A model generated the notes under the pieces. That model was not told where the DNA came from. It saw only the letters and a program-made list of their open reading frames with translations, and did not search any database. This document shows, in pieces, positions 47,407-56,211 of a stretch of DNA of 64,000 nucleotides (position 1 is the first letter of the stretch; every line of letters begins with the position of its first letter). The stretch is from the NCBI RefSeq assembly GCF_009769165.1, contig NZ_CP043476.1:3541001-3605000 (forward strand), read 5' to 3'. Made by a program: the position numbers and the translations under genes. Source of the stretch: Xanthomonas hyacinthi (GTDB lineage Bacteria; Pseudomonadota; Gammaproteobacteria; Xanthomonadales; Xanthomonadaceae).

Positions 47407-48285
47407 TCAGGCCAGGCCGGCCTGCTTCATCACTTCGGCGGCGTAGTCTTCCACCACCTTCTCGATGCCTTCGCCCACGGCCAGGCGCTGGAAGCCGATC
47501 ACGTCGGCGCCGGCGGCCTTGACCGCCTGTTCCACGCTCTGGTCGGTGTTCAGCACGTAGGGCTGGCCGTACAGGGTGACCTCGTTGACGATCTTGGCGA
47601 GCTTGCCGCTGATGATCTTCTCCAGGATGTCGGCCGGCTTGGCCTTGTCCTTTTCCGACATCTTGGCCAGCTCGATTTCCTTTTCCTTGGCGACGAAGTC
47701 GGCCGGGACGTCGGCGGCCTTCACATGCGGCGGGTTCATCGCCGCGATGTGCATGGCGATGCCGCGGGCCAGCTCGATGTCGCCGCCCTTGACCTCGACC
47801 AGCACGCCGATGCGCCCGCCATGCACGTAGGCGGCGACGTTGTTGGCGCTGTCGATGCGCACCAGGCGGCGCACCTGCACGTTCTCGCCGACCTTGGCGA
47901 TGACCGCGGCGCGGGCTTCCTCGACGGTCTCGCCGCCGGGCAGCTTGGCGCTCTTCAGCGCCTCGGCGTCGGCGGCGCCGGAGTGCAGCGCGGCCTGGGC
48001 CACGGCTTCGGTGAAGGCCAGGAAGTTGTTGTCCTTGGCGACGAAGTCGGTCTCCGAGTTGATCTCGACCAGCACGGCCTTGGCGCCGTCCTGGGCCATC
48101 GCGATGCGGCCTTCGGCGGCGACGCGGTCGGCCTTCTTGTCGGCCTTGGCCAGGCCCGACTTGCGCAGCCACTCGGCGGCGTTGTCGATGTGGCCGGCGT
48201 TCTCGGTGAGCGCCTTCTTGCATTCCATCATGCCGGCGCCGGTGCGCTCGCGCAGTTCCTTGACCAGGGAAGCAGTGATTTCCAC
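47407..48285 (-). CDS. tsf: Elongation factor Ts
   Basis: The 292-residue factor exchanges GDP for GTP on EF-Tu. The N-terminal module ([20 protein letters not shown]) and the TDFVAKNxxF site ([15 protein letters not shown], about residues 79-93) are typical. GTG 48285 is chosen because the family starts [11 protein letters not shown] and GAGGT lies six bases upstream; ATG four codons earlier would add RSP. It follows rpsB by 147 bp and is closed by a strong terminator. Confidence 0.97.
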   Translation of the reverse strand: MEITASLVKELRERTGAGMMECKKALTENAGHIDNAAEWLRKSGLAKADKKADRVAAEGRIAMAQDGAKAVLVEINSETDFVAKDNNFLAFTEAVAQAALHSGAADAEALKSAKLPGGETVEEARAAVIAKVGENVQVRRLVRIDSANNVAAYVHGGRIGVLVEVKGGDIELARGIAMHIAAMNPPHVKAADVPADFVAKEKEIELAKMSEKDKAKPADILEKIISGKLAKIVNEVTLYGQPYVLNTDQSVEQAVKAAGADVIGFQRLAVGEGIEKVVEDYAAEVMKQAGLA

Positions 48286-48432
48286 GGGTGACCTCACAAA
48301 AGGTGGGAAAGGGCCGGCTTGCGGCCGACCGGGAATTCTGGGAAACGGGCGTTTGCGGCGCCCGCTGACCCGGGCGCGCAGCGCGCGCCGGGCGGCGACT
48401 GCGCATGCTCGCGCAATCGCATGGCGCGCCGC

Positions 48433-49230
48433 TTACTCGGCGGCGGGGGCGGCTTCTTCGGCCTTCTTGCCGTTCCTGCGCGGGCCGCGGCCCTTGTCGT
48501 CGCCGGCTTCGCTGAACTCTTCCTCGCGCACGCTGGCGGCGTTCGGCGCGGCGGCCTTGCCTTCCAGCACGGCGTCGGCGGCGGCGCGGGCGTACAGCTG
48601 CACGGCACGGATGGCGTCGTCGTTGCCCGGGATGGCGTAGTCCACCAGTTCCGGGTTGTAGTTGGTGTCGACCACCGCGATCACCGGGATGCCGAGCTTC
48701 TTGGCTTCCTTGATGGCGATGTCTTCATGGCCGATGTCGATGACGAACAGCGCGTCGGGCAGGCGGTTCATTTCCTTGATGCCGCCCAGCGAGGCCAGCA
48801 GCTTGTCGCGCTCGCGGCGCAGGGTCAGCACTTCGTGCTTGACCAGCTTGTCGAAGGTGCCGTCGGTTTCGGCCGATTCCAGCTCCTTCAGGCGCGCCAC
48901 CGACTGCTTGACGGTGCGGAAGTTGGTCAGCGTGCCGCCCAGCCAGCGCTGGGTCATGAACGGCTGGCCGCAACGCTCGGCTTCTTCCTTCACCGAGTCG
49001 CGGGCGCTGCGCTTGGTGCCCAGGAACAGGATGGTGCCGCGCTTCTGCGCGACGCTGGAGATGAAGTTCATCGCGTCGTTGAACAGCGGAACCGTCTTCT
49101 CGAGATTGATGATGTGGATCTTGCCGCGCGCGCCGAAGATGTACGGCGCCATCTTGGGGTTCCAGTAGCGGGTCTGGTGGCCGAAGTGGACGCCGGCTTC
49201 CAGCATCTGACGCATGGTGACCTGAGGCAT
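48433..49230 (-). CDS. rpsB: 30S ribosomal protein S2
   Basis: The 265-residue S2 protein binds the 30S head. [20 protein letters not shown] starts it, followed by the two S2 signatures around [20 protein letters not shown] and [20 protein letters not shown]. The last 30 residues are charged ([18 protein letters not shown]), a lineage-typical tail. ATG 49230 fits the family start; longer readings are not supported. It leads the rpsB-tsf operon. Confidence 0.98.
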   Translation of the reverse strand: MPQVTMRQMLEAGVHFGHQTRYWNPKMAPYIFGARGKIHIINLEKTVPLFNDAMNFISSVAQKRGTILFLGTKRSARDSVKEEAERCGQPFMTQRWLGGTLTNFRTVKQSVARLKELESAETDGTFDKLVKHEVLTLRRERDKLLASLGGIKEMNRLPDALFVIDIGHEDIAIKEAKKLGIPVIAVVDTNYNPELVDYAIPGNDDAIRAVQLYARAAADAVLEGKAAAPNAASVREEEFSEAGDDKGRGPRRNGKKAEEAAPAAE

Positions 49231-49470
49231 TGCAGTGACTCCTGATGGGGAACCGGCCATGCGCGGGCTGTTTGAGGTGAAGTCTGCGCATGGACATGCA
49301 GGCCCTTGCGCGGCGTGCACGACGATTCCGGGGTTGGGCTTCCCTGCGGCCTTACGTGACCGAACTCCTCGCGGAGCACCCCGGCACGGGCGATGGCAGC
49401 AGGTGTGGATTCGCCGGTGCGTCCGGCGTGGACGGTGCGCTGGCCCGGGCGGGCGCAGCGAAGCCGCGGA

Positions 49471-49500
49471 ACTATAACGGGCCGCGGCCTTGGGCGCAAA
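49471..49500 (-). promoter_or_regulatory. Predicted sigma-70 promoter of rpsB-tsf
   Basis: On the minus strand TTTGCG (49495-49500) and TATAGT (49471-49476) are 18 bp apart. This would give a 5' leader of about 235 nt before rpsB, long enough for the S2-binding leader known from other proteobacteria; nothing else is seen in 49231-49515. Confidence 0.45.
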
Positions 49501-49515
49501 TGCGCGCCAGCCGGG

Positions 49516-50229
49516 TCATTCGGCCAGCAATGGCTGCAGCTCGGTCTGGCTGTCGAGGCGGGCGGCGAAATGGCCGCCGCGCGCGGTCCCGACCTCGGCC
49601 GGCAGCGGCCAGCGCTTCCGTTCCCCGGCCAGCACGTAGCCGGCCAGGTTGTGGAACAGGGTCAGCAGGCGGCCGTCGGCGCCGATGAAGCTCAGGTCGC
49701 TCAGCCGCGCGTGCGCGGTGCCGCGATTGCGCACCTGCAGTTCGTGGCCATAGGCGCCGGCGACCAGGCTGACGCTGAGCGCGGCGGCCGGCGCGGCACC
49801 GGGCGGAACCAGGAACACCGGGGTGGAATAGCGCAGCAGCAGGCGCGGGTCGGCGGGGCCGGTGGCCGCGGCCGCGCGCTCTTCCAGCACCAGGCGGTAG
49901 GCGATCTCGCGGTCGGTCGCGGCCGGCCCGGTGCGCACCACCCGCAGCAGTTGCCGCCCCTGCGCGGGGATGTCGATCAGGCGCGGGCTGGGCTGGACGT
50001 CGTCGGTCGCCTGCAGCCGGTCCATGCCCTCGGCCTGATCCCAGCGATACAGCCGGGCCTGCGCCTGCCAGGGCCGGTCCTGGGTATTGCTGAGCCAGAT
50101 CTCGGTGGTCTGCGCGCCGGGCGCGATCTGCACGATGGCCGGGCTGATGCGTACGCCGGCCGCCGCGGCCATGCCCGGCAGCAGCGCCAGCAGCAGGCCG
50201 GCGATCCGTGCGCAACGGCGCCCGCCCAC
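49516..50229 (-). CDS. Pilus chaperone, second copy (PapD-like)
   Basis: About 237 residues with a signal peptide (GLLLALLPGMAAA) and a two-domain PapD-like fold: GVRISPAIVQIAPGAQTTEI and WLSNTQDRPWQAQARLYRWD in domain 1, LRYSTPVFLVPPGAAPAA as the pilin-binding strand, and LRVVRTGP. It is the last gene of the pilus operon. GTG 50229 follows the upstream stop by one base and is chosen; ATG 50259 and ATG 50277 would overlap the upstream gene. It is clearly related to the chaperone at 53952 but diverged, so each may serve different subunits. Confidence 0.85.
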   Translation of the reverse strand: MGGRRCARIAGLLLALLPGMAAAAGVRISPAIVQIAPGAQTTEIWLSNTQDRPWQAQARLYRWDQAEGMDRLQATDDVQPSPRLIDIPAQGRQLLRVVRTGPAATDREIAYRLVLEERAAAATGPADPRLLLRYSTPVFLVPPGAAPAAALSVSLVAGAYGHELQVRNRGTAHARLSDLSFIGADGRLLTLFHNLAGYVLAGERKRWPLPAEVGTARGGHFAARLDSQTELQPLLAE

Positions 50230-50230
50230 G

Positions 50231-50557
50231 TTAGAACGCGACCGTGGCGTAGCGCGCATCCTGGCGCGGCAGTCCATCCGCCAGGCTCAGGCCCAGCGCC
50301 AGCGTCCCGGACGCGCTGGGCGCGGCGGCACCGTCGATGCTGACCTGGTAGGGCAGCGGGCGGGTGCAGGCCACCTGGGTGGCGGCCGCCCCGGGCTGGT
50401 TGCGCTCGGCGGTGCTGATCTCGCAGCTGCGCAACAGGCGGATGCCGACCCGCAATGCCGCGCTTTCGTTGGCGCCGAGGTGCTGCGCCGACGCGCCTGC
50501 GCAGACCGCGCACAGGCTCGCGAGCAGCAGCGATTGCAGGAACGGCATGGCGGTCAT
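50231..50557 (-). CDS. Short SCPU-like pilin subunit
   Basis: About 108 residues with a signal peptide (LLLASLCAVCAGASA) and a reduced spore-coat-U-type domain: two cysteines (LLRSCEI and VACTRPLPYQVSIDG) and a C-terminal ARYATVAF strand. It is much shorter than the 150-residue standard SCPU domain and lacks the CxxxxxxLDFG opening of its neighbours. ATG 50557 is chosen; ATG 50548 and 50596 are alternatives. Its place behind the adhesin and directly before the second chaperone suggests a minor subunit or assembly partner. Confidence 0.65.
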   Translation of the reverse strand: MTAMPFLQSLLLASLCAVCAGASAQHLGANESAALRVGIRLLRSCEISTAERNQPGAAATQVACTRPLPYQVSIDGAAAPSASGTLALGLSLADGLPRQDARYATVAF

Positions 50558-50636
50558 CGCGGCATTCCGAGGGAGATGCGACAGATAACGGCGCACGGCA
50601 GGCGAACTTTACCGTGCGTACGCAGGCGTTCGGTTG

Positions 50637-51641
50637 TCAGTAAGTAATCGTCACCTTGACCACGTCGCTGTAGCTGCCCGGGGGCGGTATCTGCGCGGCC
50701 GGGACCTGGCCGTACAGGGTCAGCGACTGGGGACTGCCGGTGCCGGTGCCGGTCTGGGTATCGCTGTTCAGGGTGCTGCCCCAGCGCTGGCTGCGCGCCG
50801 CATCGCGGTACAGCTCGTAGCGCAGGTACTGGCCGGCGGCGTTGCGCATGCGCCGGATGCTGCCACTGGCGTACTGGCCATTGTCCAGGCTGACCTGCCA
50901 GGCGGTGCGCCGGCGGCAGTTCATGCTCAGCGCGGTGGTGTAGTTCAGCGCGGTATCGACCAGGCCGGAGTGGCTGCCGAAGTCCAGGTCGGCGATGCTG
51001 GCGATGGTGCACAGCGGGGCCGCGTTGGCCGAGCTCACGAACGGGAACTGCACCGCAGTGCCGCCGCCCTTGCCGCCGGTGGTGCAGGAGGCGGGCAGCA
51101 CCGCCGGGGTGCCGATCAGGGGTTCGTCGTAGCGGTACTGCAGGTTGGTGTACACGCCGCTGAAGCTGTTCTGGTACAGCCCGGTGGCGATGCCGCTCTG
51201 CAGCGGGACGCGCCCATAGAGGGTGTAGGTGGCGCTGCCGCTGCCGCCGATCAGCAGCGACGAATAGGTCAGGTCCACCTGCAGCGGCGTGGAGGCGTTC
51301 AGCGCGCTGCCCCAGATCAGGCTGCGCGCGCTGTCGCGGTACAGCTGGAAACCAAGGCTGTCGTTGAGCGGATTGAGCATGCGCCGCGGCGCGATGCCCA
51401 GGCCGCCGCCCTGCGCGCCCTCGCCGATGTTCAGGCACATGCGCACGTAGATCGTGCCCAGGATGCTGAGCGCGCCGGTCTGGCAGGTGACGGTGATCTG
51501 GGCGCTGCTGTCGGTGGCGGCGCTGGTGGAGACGTTGCCGAAGTCCAGCGCGGTGGTCACCGCCGTGCAGGTGGTGGTGGCGCCGGCGCGCAGCGGCGCC
51601 AGCGCCAGCAGGGTGGCGCACAGCCATGCGGTGCGGCTCAC
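50637..51641 (-). CDS. Tandem SCPU-domain pilus tip protein (CsuE-like)
   Basis: The 334-residue secreted protein has a signal peptide and two SCPU domains: the first (about 20-175) starts CTAVTTALDFGNVSTSAATD and holds LYRDSARSLIWGS and YTLYGRVPLQSG; the second (about 195-334) starts CTIASIADLDFGSHSGLVD and holds RYELYRDAARSQRWGSTLNS and LTLYGQVPAAQIPPPGSYSD. In Csu pili the two-domain subunit is the tip adhesin CsuE. GTG 51641 overlaps the usher stop (GTGA). Confidence 0.85.
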   Translation of the reverse strand: MSRTAWLCATLLALAPLRAGATTTCTAVTTALDFGNVSTSAATDSSAQITVTCQTGALSILGTIYVRMCLNIGEGAQGGGLGIAPRRMLNPLNDSLGFQLYRDSARSLIWGSALNASTPLQVDLTYSSLLIGGSGSATYTLYGRVPLQSGIATGLYQNSFSGVYTNLQYRYDEPLIGTPAVLPASCTTGGKGGGTAVQFPFVSSANAAPLCTIASIADLDFGSHSGLVDTALNYTTALSMNCRRRTAWQVSLDNGQYASGSIRRMRNAAGQYLRYELYRDAARSQRWGSTLNSDTQTGTGTGSPQSLTLYGQVPAAQIPPPGSYSDVVKVTITY

Positions 51642-53998
51642 GGCGCCCGCCCCGCGCTGCAGCGCAGCGGTCCCAGGCGGGCTGGGCGCCGCTGCGGCGT
51701 GTGCTCGATGCGCACCCTGCAGCTGCTGCCGTCCATGTCCACCTGCAGGTCGTTGCGCCCGAGCTTCAGCCCTTCCAGGTAGGCCTCGCCGTCGTAGCCG
51801 ACCACCGCGTCGATGCCCGCGCCGCGCACCCGGCTGCCGACCGGCAGCGGCGCGTCCTGCGCATCGTGCAATTGCACCAGCACGCCGTCGCTGCTGCGGA
51901 TCGGGAAGTCCACCACCACGCCGGTACGGTCGCGCGGCACCACGATCTGGTCGACCCGCTCCGGGCGCAGCTGCGGCGGCAGTTGCATCGGATCGATCGA
52001 CACCTGGTTGTGCTGCCAGCCCAGCAGCGGCGTGACCATCAGGAAACCGCGTGCGTCGGTGACCCCGATCGGGCGGTTTTCCAGCAGCACCGGCACACCG
52101 CCGACGCCGCCGGTGGAGACCAGCGCGAAGGCCTGGTCGAGATCGCGGCCGGGGAACCAGCCGCCGCCGATCCGGGCCAGGCCGCCGGAGGCTTCGGCAT
52201 AGCCATAGGTTTGCCCGCCGTCGCTGGCCAGGCCGGCGGCATAGTGCGCGGTGTCGCGTCGCCAGGTGGCCTCGGCCAGGCCGCCGGCGCTGTCCTGGCC
52301 GCTGCGCGCCTGCAGCCGCCAGCCGCTGCCGCCGTCGGCGGCGGCCGCGCGGCTGAGATCGGCCGCCACGCTCATGCGCTCGCCGACCCGCTGCAGGGCG
52401 ACGCTGGCCTGGCGCGCGCCGCTGAGCGCGATCGACCAGCCCAGGTACATGCTGCGGTCGCTGGCCTGGCCCAGATTCTGGTTGACGCTCAGATTGAGCG
52501 AGGACTGCCACGGCAGCGCCCGGGTCCAGAACAGGCTGGCATAGCGCAGGTCGCCGCTGTCCGGGTAGGACAGGCGCACATAGCTCATCGACACATTGCC
52601 CACCTGGTCCCAGCTGACCCCGGCCAGCGCGCGCTCGCTGATCCGCGGCGGCGCCGCGCCGTAGTGCGAGGCCACGTCGCGATAGCCGCGCTGCGCGCGC
52701 TGGGTATCCATCGAGACGTTGAAGCGGCCGTTGTTCCAGCGGTAGCTGAGCGCGTACTGGCGGCCGCTGCGGCCATCGCCCTGGCTGTGCGCCAGCGAGG
52801 CGCCGACCACGCCGGCGCGCGGCAGCAGCCAGATGCCGCCGGCGCCGGCGTTGCGCACCCCGGCGCCGGCCTCGGCGTGCGCCTCGGCGGTGAAGCGGGC
52901 GCTGGCGCCGCGGCGCCAGCTGGCGCTGGCGACGGTGTCCCCGGCATAGGCGAAGGCGTCGCTGCCGTAGCCCTCGCGGACCCGGCCCAGCGCCAGCGAC
53001 CAGTCGTCCAGGCCGTCGGCCAGCAGGTCCTGGGTGGCGTAGAACGGGAATTCGACCGAACGGCTGCGGCCGTAGGCGTCGGTGATGACCAGCTGCGCGT
53101 TGCCGGCGCCGTCCACGCCGGGCGCCGCCGACAGCTGGAACGGCCCGGCCGGCAACTCCGAGCCGTACTGGCGGATGCCGTTGACGTACAGGTCCACGCT
53201 CGAGGGCACCGTCACTTCGCCGAGGAATTCCGGCAGCGGCGTGGTCGCGCGGTACGGCTGCAGGCCGAAATCGCGGCCCACGCGTACCCCGCCCAGGCGC
53301 AGCGTGCGGCTCCAGCTGGTGCTGCTGCTCAGCGTGTCGCCGAGCACCACGCTGGTCATGCTCTCGGGCAGCGACCACTGCCACTGCGTGTCCAGGCGGA
53401 TCGCCTGGCTGCGCCAGTCGCGCTGCGGTGCGCGGTACAGGCGGCCGACGAAGGATTGGCGGAACATGCCGCGGCCGAGCAGGCTGCCGCCCCGGCCGAA
53501 GGCACGCAGTTCGCCGCCCGCGGTGAGATTGCTGGCGCTGCCCTGGCGGCTGGCGTACAGGTCGTAGTCCAGCAGCGCGCCGGGCGAACTGGTCGCCGGC
53601 AGCGTCGGGCCGCTGGCCTGCGCGTCGATCCGGGTCAGCGGCACGTCGAGCAGCGCCACCGGCGCATCGATCGCCAGCTGCTGCAGGCCGGCGTCGTAGC
53701 GGTAGCGCACCCCGTCCAGGCTCTCCAGCGCGATCGCGGCGGTGGCGTCGGCGTCGATGCGCAGGCCGAGCTGGCGCAGCGTGGCGGCCTCGGCCAGCAT
53801 GCGGTCGGGGTCGCGCTGGAAGCGGAACAGTCCAGGCTTGCGGGTCTCGTTGAGGGTGACTTCCAAATACAGCGTTTCCTGTTCCGTTGGCAGGCCGTTG
53901 GGCTGGGCGGCGGCAAGCTGTGCGGCGCTGGCCCACAGCGCCAGCAGCAGTTCAAGGAGCCTGTGCTTCCAGCGCAAGCGATTGAGCAATGGGTTCAC
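51638..53998 (-). CDS. Outer membrane usher of the Csu-type pilus
   Basis: The 786-residue outer-membrane usher polymerises pilin subunits handed over by the chaperone. Visible are a signal peptide (LLALWASAAQLAAAQ), the N-terminal chaperone-binding domain (LYLEVTLNETRKPGLFRFQR), the barrel with plug (FLGEVTVPSSVDLYVNGIRQ), TDAYGRSRSVEFPFYAT and C-terminal domains ending at CRVRIEHTPQRRP. GTG 53998 overlaps the upstream chaperone gene by 47 bp; a TTG at 53977 is possible. It is somewhat shorter than FimD, as usual for Csu ushers. Confidence 0.9.
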   Translation of the reverse strand: MNPLLNRLRWKHRLLELLLALWASAAQLAAAQPNGLPTEQETLYLEVTLNETRKPGLFRFQRDPDRMLAEAATLRQLGLRIDADATAAIALESLDGVRYRYDAGLQQLAIDAPVALLDVPLTRIDAQASGPTLPATSSPGALLDYDLYASRQGSASNLTAGGELRAFGRGGSLLGRGMFRQSFVGRLYRAPQRDWRSQAIRLDTQWQWSLPESMTSVVLGDTLSSSTSWSRTLRLGGVRVGRDFGLQPYRATTPLPEFLGEVTVPSSVDLYVNGIRQYGSELPAGPFQLSAAPGVDGAGNAQLVITDAYGRSRSVEFPFYATQDLLADGLDDWSLALGRVREGYGSDAFAYAGDTVASASWRRGASARFTAEAHAEAGAGVRNAGAGGIWLLPRAGVVGASLAHSQGDGRSGRQYALSYRWNNGRFNVSMDTQRAQRGYRDVASHYGAAPPRISERALAGVSWDQVGNVSMSYVRLSYPDSGDLRYASLFWTRALPWQSSLNLSVNQNLGQASDRSMYLGWSIALSGARQASVALQRVGERMSVAADLSRAAAADGGSGWRLQARSGQDSAGGLAEATWRRDTAHYAAGLASDGGQTYGYAEASGGLARIGGGWFPGRDLDQAFALVSTGGVGGVPVLLENRPIGVTDARGFLMVTPLLGWQHNQVSIDPMQLPPQLRPERVDQIVVPRDRTGVVVDFPIRSSDGVLVQLHDAQDAPLPVGSRVRGAGIDAVVGYDGEAYLEGLKLGRNDLQVDMDGSSCRVRIEHTPQRRPARLGPLRCSAGRAP

Positions 53999-54692
53999 CG
54001 TTGATCGTGGCCTTGAACGCGCCGTCGGCGCGTACCAGTGCAGCAGGCAGTGGCCAGCGCTTGCATTGGCCCGGCAGCACATAGCCGGCCAGGCCGTCGG
54101 CGATCGCGGCACGGGTGCCGTCGCGGGCGACGAAATACAGGTCCACCAGCTGCGCGTGTTCGCTGCCCTGGTTGACGACCTCCAAGGCCGGCGCGCCGGC
54201 GTCGCGGATCAGCCGTGCCTGCAGCGCGGGCGCCGCGGCGGCGGCCGGTTTGACGAAGATGGGCACCGAGTAGCGCAGCACGAACTGCAGTCCGGCCGCA
54301 GTGCCGGCAGCGGCGTCCGCCGACGGCAGTTCGTCGACCAGCACCCGATAGGTGTCCTCGGTGGTCCTGGGCGCATCGTCCAGGCGGATGATGCGCACCA
54401 GTTGCCGCGAGTGCGGCGCCAGTTGCAGCATCGGCGGGCTGATCGCGATCCTGTCGCTGGGCTCGAGCAGGTCCTCGCCGTCCTGCTGGCGCCAGCGGAA
54501 CACCCGCACCTGCGCCTGCAGCGGCGTGTCGCCGCTGTTGCTCAGCCACAGGCCCTGCGCCGTCTCCTCCGCGGTCAGCTGCACCGAGGTCGGCGCGACC
54601 TGCAGGCTGGCGGCCTGCGCCGCCAGCGTCGCCGCCAGCCACAGGGCCAGGGCGAGTGGCAAGCGCAACGCGAAGTCGGGTCGCAGGGACAT
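53952..54692 (-). CDS. Pilus chaperone, first copy (CsuC-like)
   Basis: The 246-residue periplasmic chaperone has a signal peptide (LALALWLAATLAAQAA) and the PapD fold: SLQVAPTSVQLTAEETAQGL, WLSNSGDTPLQAQVRVFRWR, the pilin-binding edge FVLRYSVPIFVKP and LVRIIRLDDAP. CGGAGCG precedes ATG 54692. It sits between the pilin and usher genes, the standard position for the chaperone that stabilises SCPU pilins before export. Confidence 0.9.
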   Translation of the reverse strand: MSLRPDFALRLPLALALWLAATLAAQAASLQVAPTSVQLTAEETAQGLWLSNSGDTPLQAQVRVFRWRQQDGEDLLEPSDRIAISPPMLQLAPHSRQLVRIIRLDDAPRTTEDTYRVLVDELPSADAAAGTAAGLQFVLRYSVPIFVKPAAAAAPALQARLIRDAGAPALEVVNQGSEHAQLVDLYFVARDGTRAAIADGLAGYVLPGQCKRWPLPAALVRADGAFKATINGEPIAQSLALEAQAP

Positions 54693-54705
54693 GGGAACGC
54701 TCCGG

Positions 54706-55209
54706 TTACCAGGTGACAGTGGCAGTGACGACGTCGCTGTACGAACCGGCAGGGTAATTGGTACTGGCGACCTGGCCGTAGACGACCAGCGGCTGCACCG
54801 CACCATTGCCGGTGCCGGCCTGGGTGTCGCTGCCGATGGTCGAGCCCCAGTTCTGGGTGCGCGCCGAGTTGCGGTACAGGGCGTACGGCACGCGTGCGGT
54901 ATTGCCCGCATCGGCGCTGCCCATGGTGCGCGAGGTCACCGTCGCGGCGGAGCCGCTGCCGGCGTTGAGCGCGATGTTGTACGGGGTGCCCGAGGTGCAG
55001 CGCACGTTCAAGGTGCCGGTGCTGTTGATCGAGCTCTGGGTGGAGTTGACGCTGCCGAAATCGACGTCGGTCGGTGCGGTCTGGATGTCGCAGACGCTGG
55101 TGATCTGGATCTTGACGTTGAAGGTGCGCGAGTCGGTCTGGGCGGACGCCACGCCGGTCCCGGCGGCCAGCAACGCGGCGACGGCGAGTGCACTGGGGAA
55201 GGCTTGCAT
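54706..55209 (-). CDS. SCPU-domain major pilin (CsuA/B-like)
   Basis: The 167-residue secreted protein has a signal peptide ending GVASA and one complete SCPU domain: CDIQTAPTDVDFGSVNSTQS opens it, then LNVRCTSGTPYNIALNAGSG, VPYALYRNSARTQNWGSTIG and LVVYGQVASTNYPAGSYSD. Two cysteines form the expected disulfide. As the first gene of the operon it is probably the major rod subunit. ATG 55209 is chosen because it begins the signal peptide. Confidence 0.9.
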   Translation of the reverse strand: MQAFPSALAVAALLAAGTGVASAQTDSRTFNVKIQITSVCDIQTAPTDVDFGSVNSTQSSINSTGTLNVRCTSGTPYNIALNAGSGSAATVTSRTMGSADAGNTARVPYALYRNSARTQNWGSTIGSDTQAGTGNGAVQPLVVYGQVASTNYPAGSYSDVVTATVTW

Positions 55210-55434
55210 GGAGTGAGGCTCTTCGGAATGACGGAGTCCGTCGGTGCCGGAAGCCAATGCAAAGCGTAGGCCATTGCACACGTTCATGGATATGTATTCA
55301 GTTCTTGATCGTGCTGGATTCACGCTTCTGCAGGTTTAATTTCGTGAAGAAGGCGGCTGGCGACCGGGTGCCAAAAACCCGGCAGTACGCATGGACGCGT
55401 TCAGGAAAGCCGCGGATGAGCGATAATGGCGGGC

Positions 55435-56211
55435 ATGACCGTCAATCTGAAAACTCCCCAGGACATCGAGAAGATGCGCATCGCCGGTCGCCTGGCCGCC
55501 GAAGTGCTCGACATCGTCGGGCCGCATGTGAAGCCCGGCGTGAGCACCGCCGCGCTGGACCGCGTCTGCCACGACCACATCGTCAACGTGCAGCAGGCGG
55601 TGCCGGCCAACGTCGGCTACCGCGGCTACCCGAAGACGGTATGCAGCTCGGTGAACAACGTGATCTGCCACGGCATCCCCAGCGAGAGCAAGGTGCTGAA
55701 GGACGGCGACATCGTCAACATCGACGTCACCGTGATCAAGGACGGCTGGCATGGCGACACCAGCCGCATGTATTACGTCGGCACCCCGTCGGTGATGGCG
55801 CGGCGGCTGGTCGAGGCGACCTACGCGGCGATGTGGCGCGGCATCCGCGCGGTGCGCCCGGGCGCCACGCTCGGCGACGTCGGCCACGCGATCCAGCAGT
55901 ACGCCGAAGCCGAGCGTTTCAGCGTGGTGCGCGAGTACTGCGGCCACGGCATCGGCAAGGTCTACCACGACGAACCGCAGGTGCTGCACTACGGCCGGCC
56001 CGGCGAAGGCCTGGTGCTGAAGCCGGGCATGACCTTCACCATCGAGCCGATGATCAATGAAGGCTCGCGCTACACCCGCGTGCTGCCGGACGGCTGGACC
56101 GTGGTGACCAAGGACCGCAAGCTGTCGGCGCAGTGGGAGCACATGATCGCGGTCACCGAGGACGGCGTGGACGTGCTGACCCTGTCGCCCGGCGGCCTCG
56201 GCGAGCCGTGA
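55435..56211 (+). CDS. map: Methionine aminopeptidase, type I
   Basis: The 258-residue enzyme removes the initiator Met. The dinuclear metal ligands are present in order: [20 protein letters not shown] (two Asp), [15 protein letters not shown] (His), [10 protein letters not shown] (Glu) and [14 protein letters not shown] (Glu). ATG 55435 ([14 protein letters not shown]) matches relatives; ATG 55426 would add three residues. Its stop overlaps the glnD start (GTGA). It is divergent from the pilus operon across 225 bp. Confidence 0.97.
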   Translation: MTVNLKTPQDIEKMRIAGRLAAEVLDIVGPHVKPGVSTAALDRVCHDHIVNVQQAVPANVGYRGYPKTVCSSVNNVICHGIPSESKVLKDGDIVNIDVTVIKDGWHGDTSRMYYVGTPSVMARRLVEATYAAMWRGIRAVRPGATLGDVGHAIQQYAEAERFSVVREYCGHGIGKVYHDEPQVLHYGRPGEGLVLKPGMTFTIEPMINEGSRYTRVLPDGWTVVTKDRKLSAQWEHMIAVTEDGVDVLTLSPGGLGEP

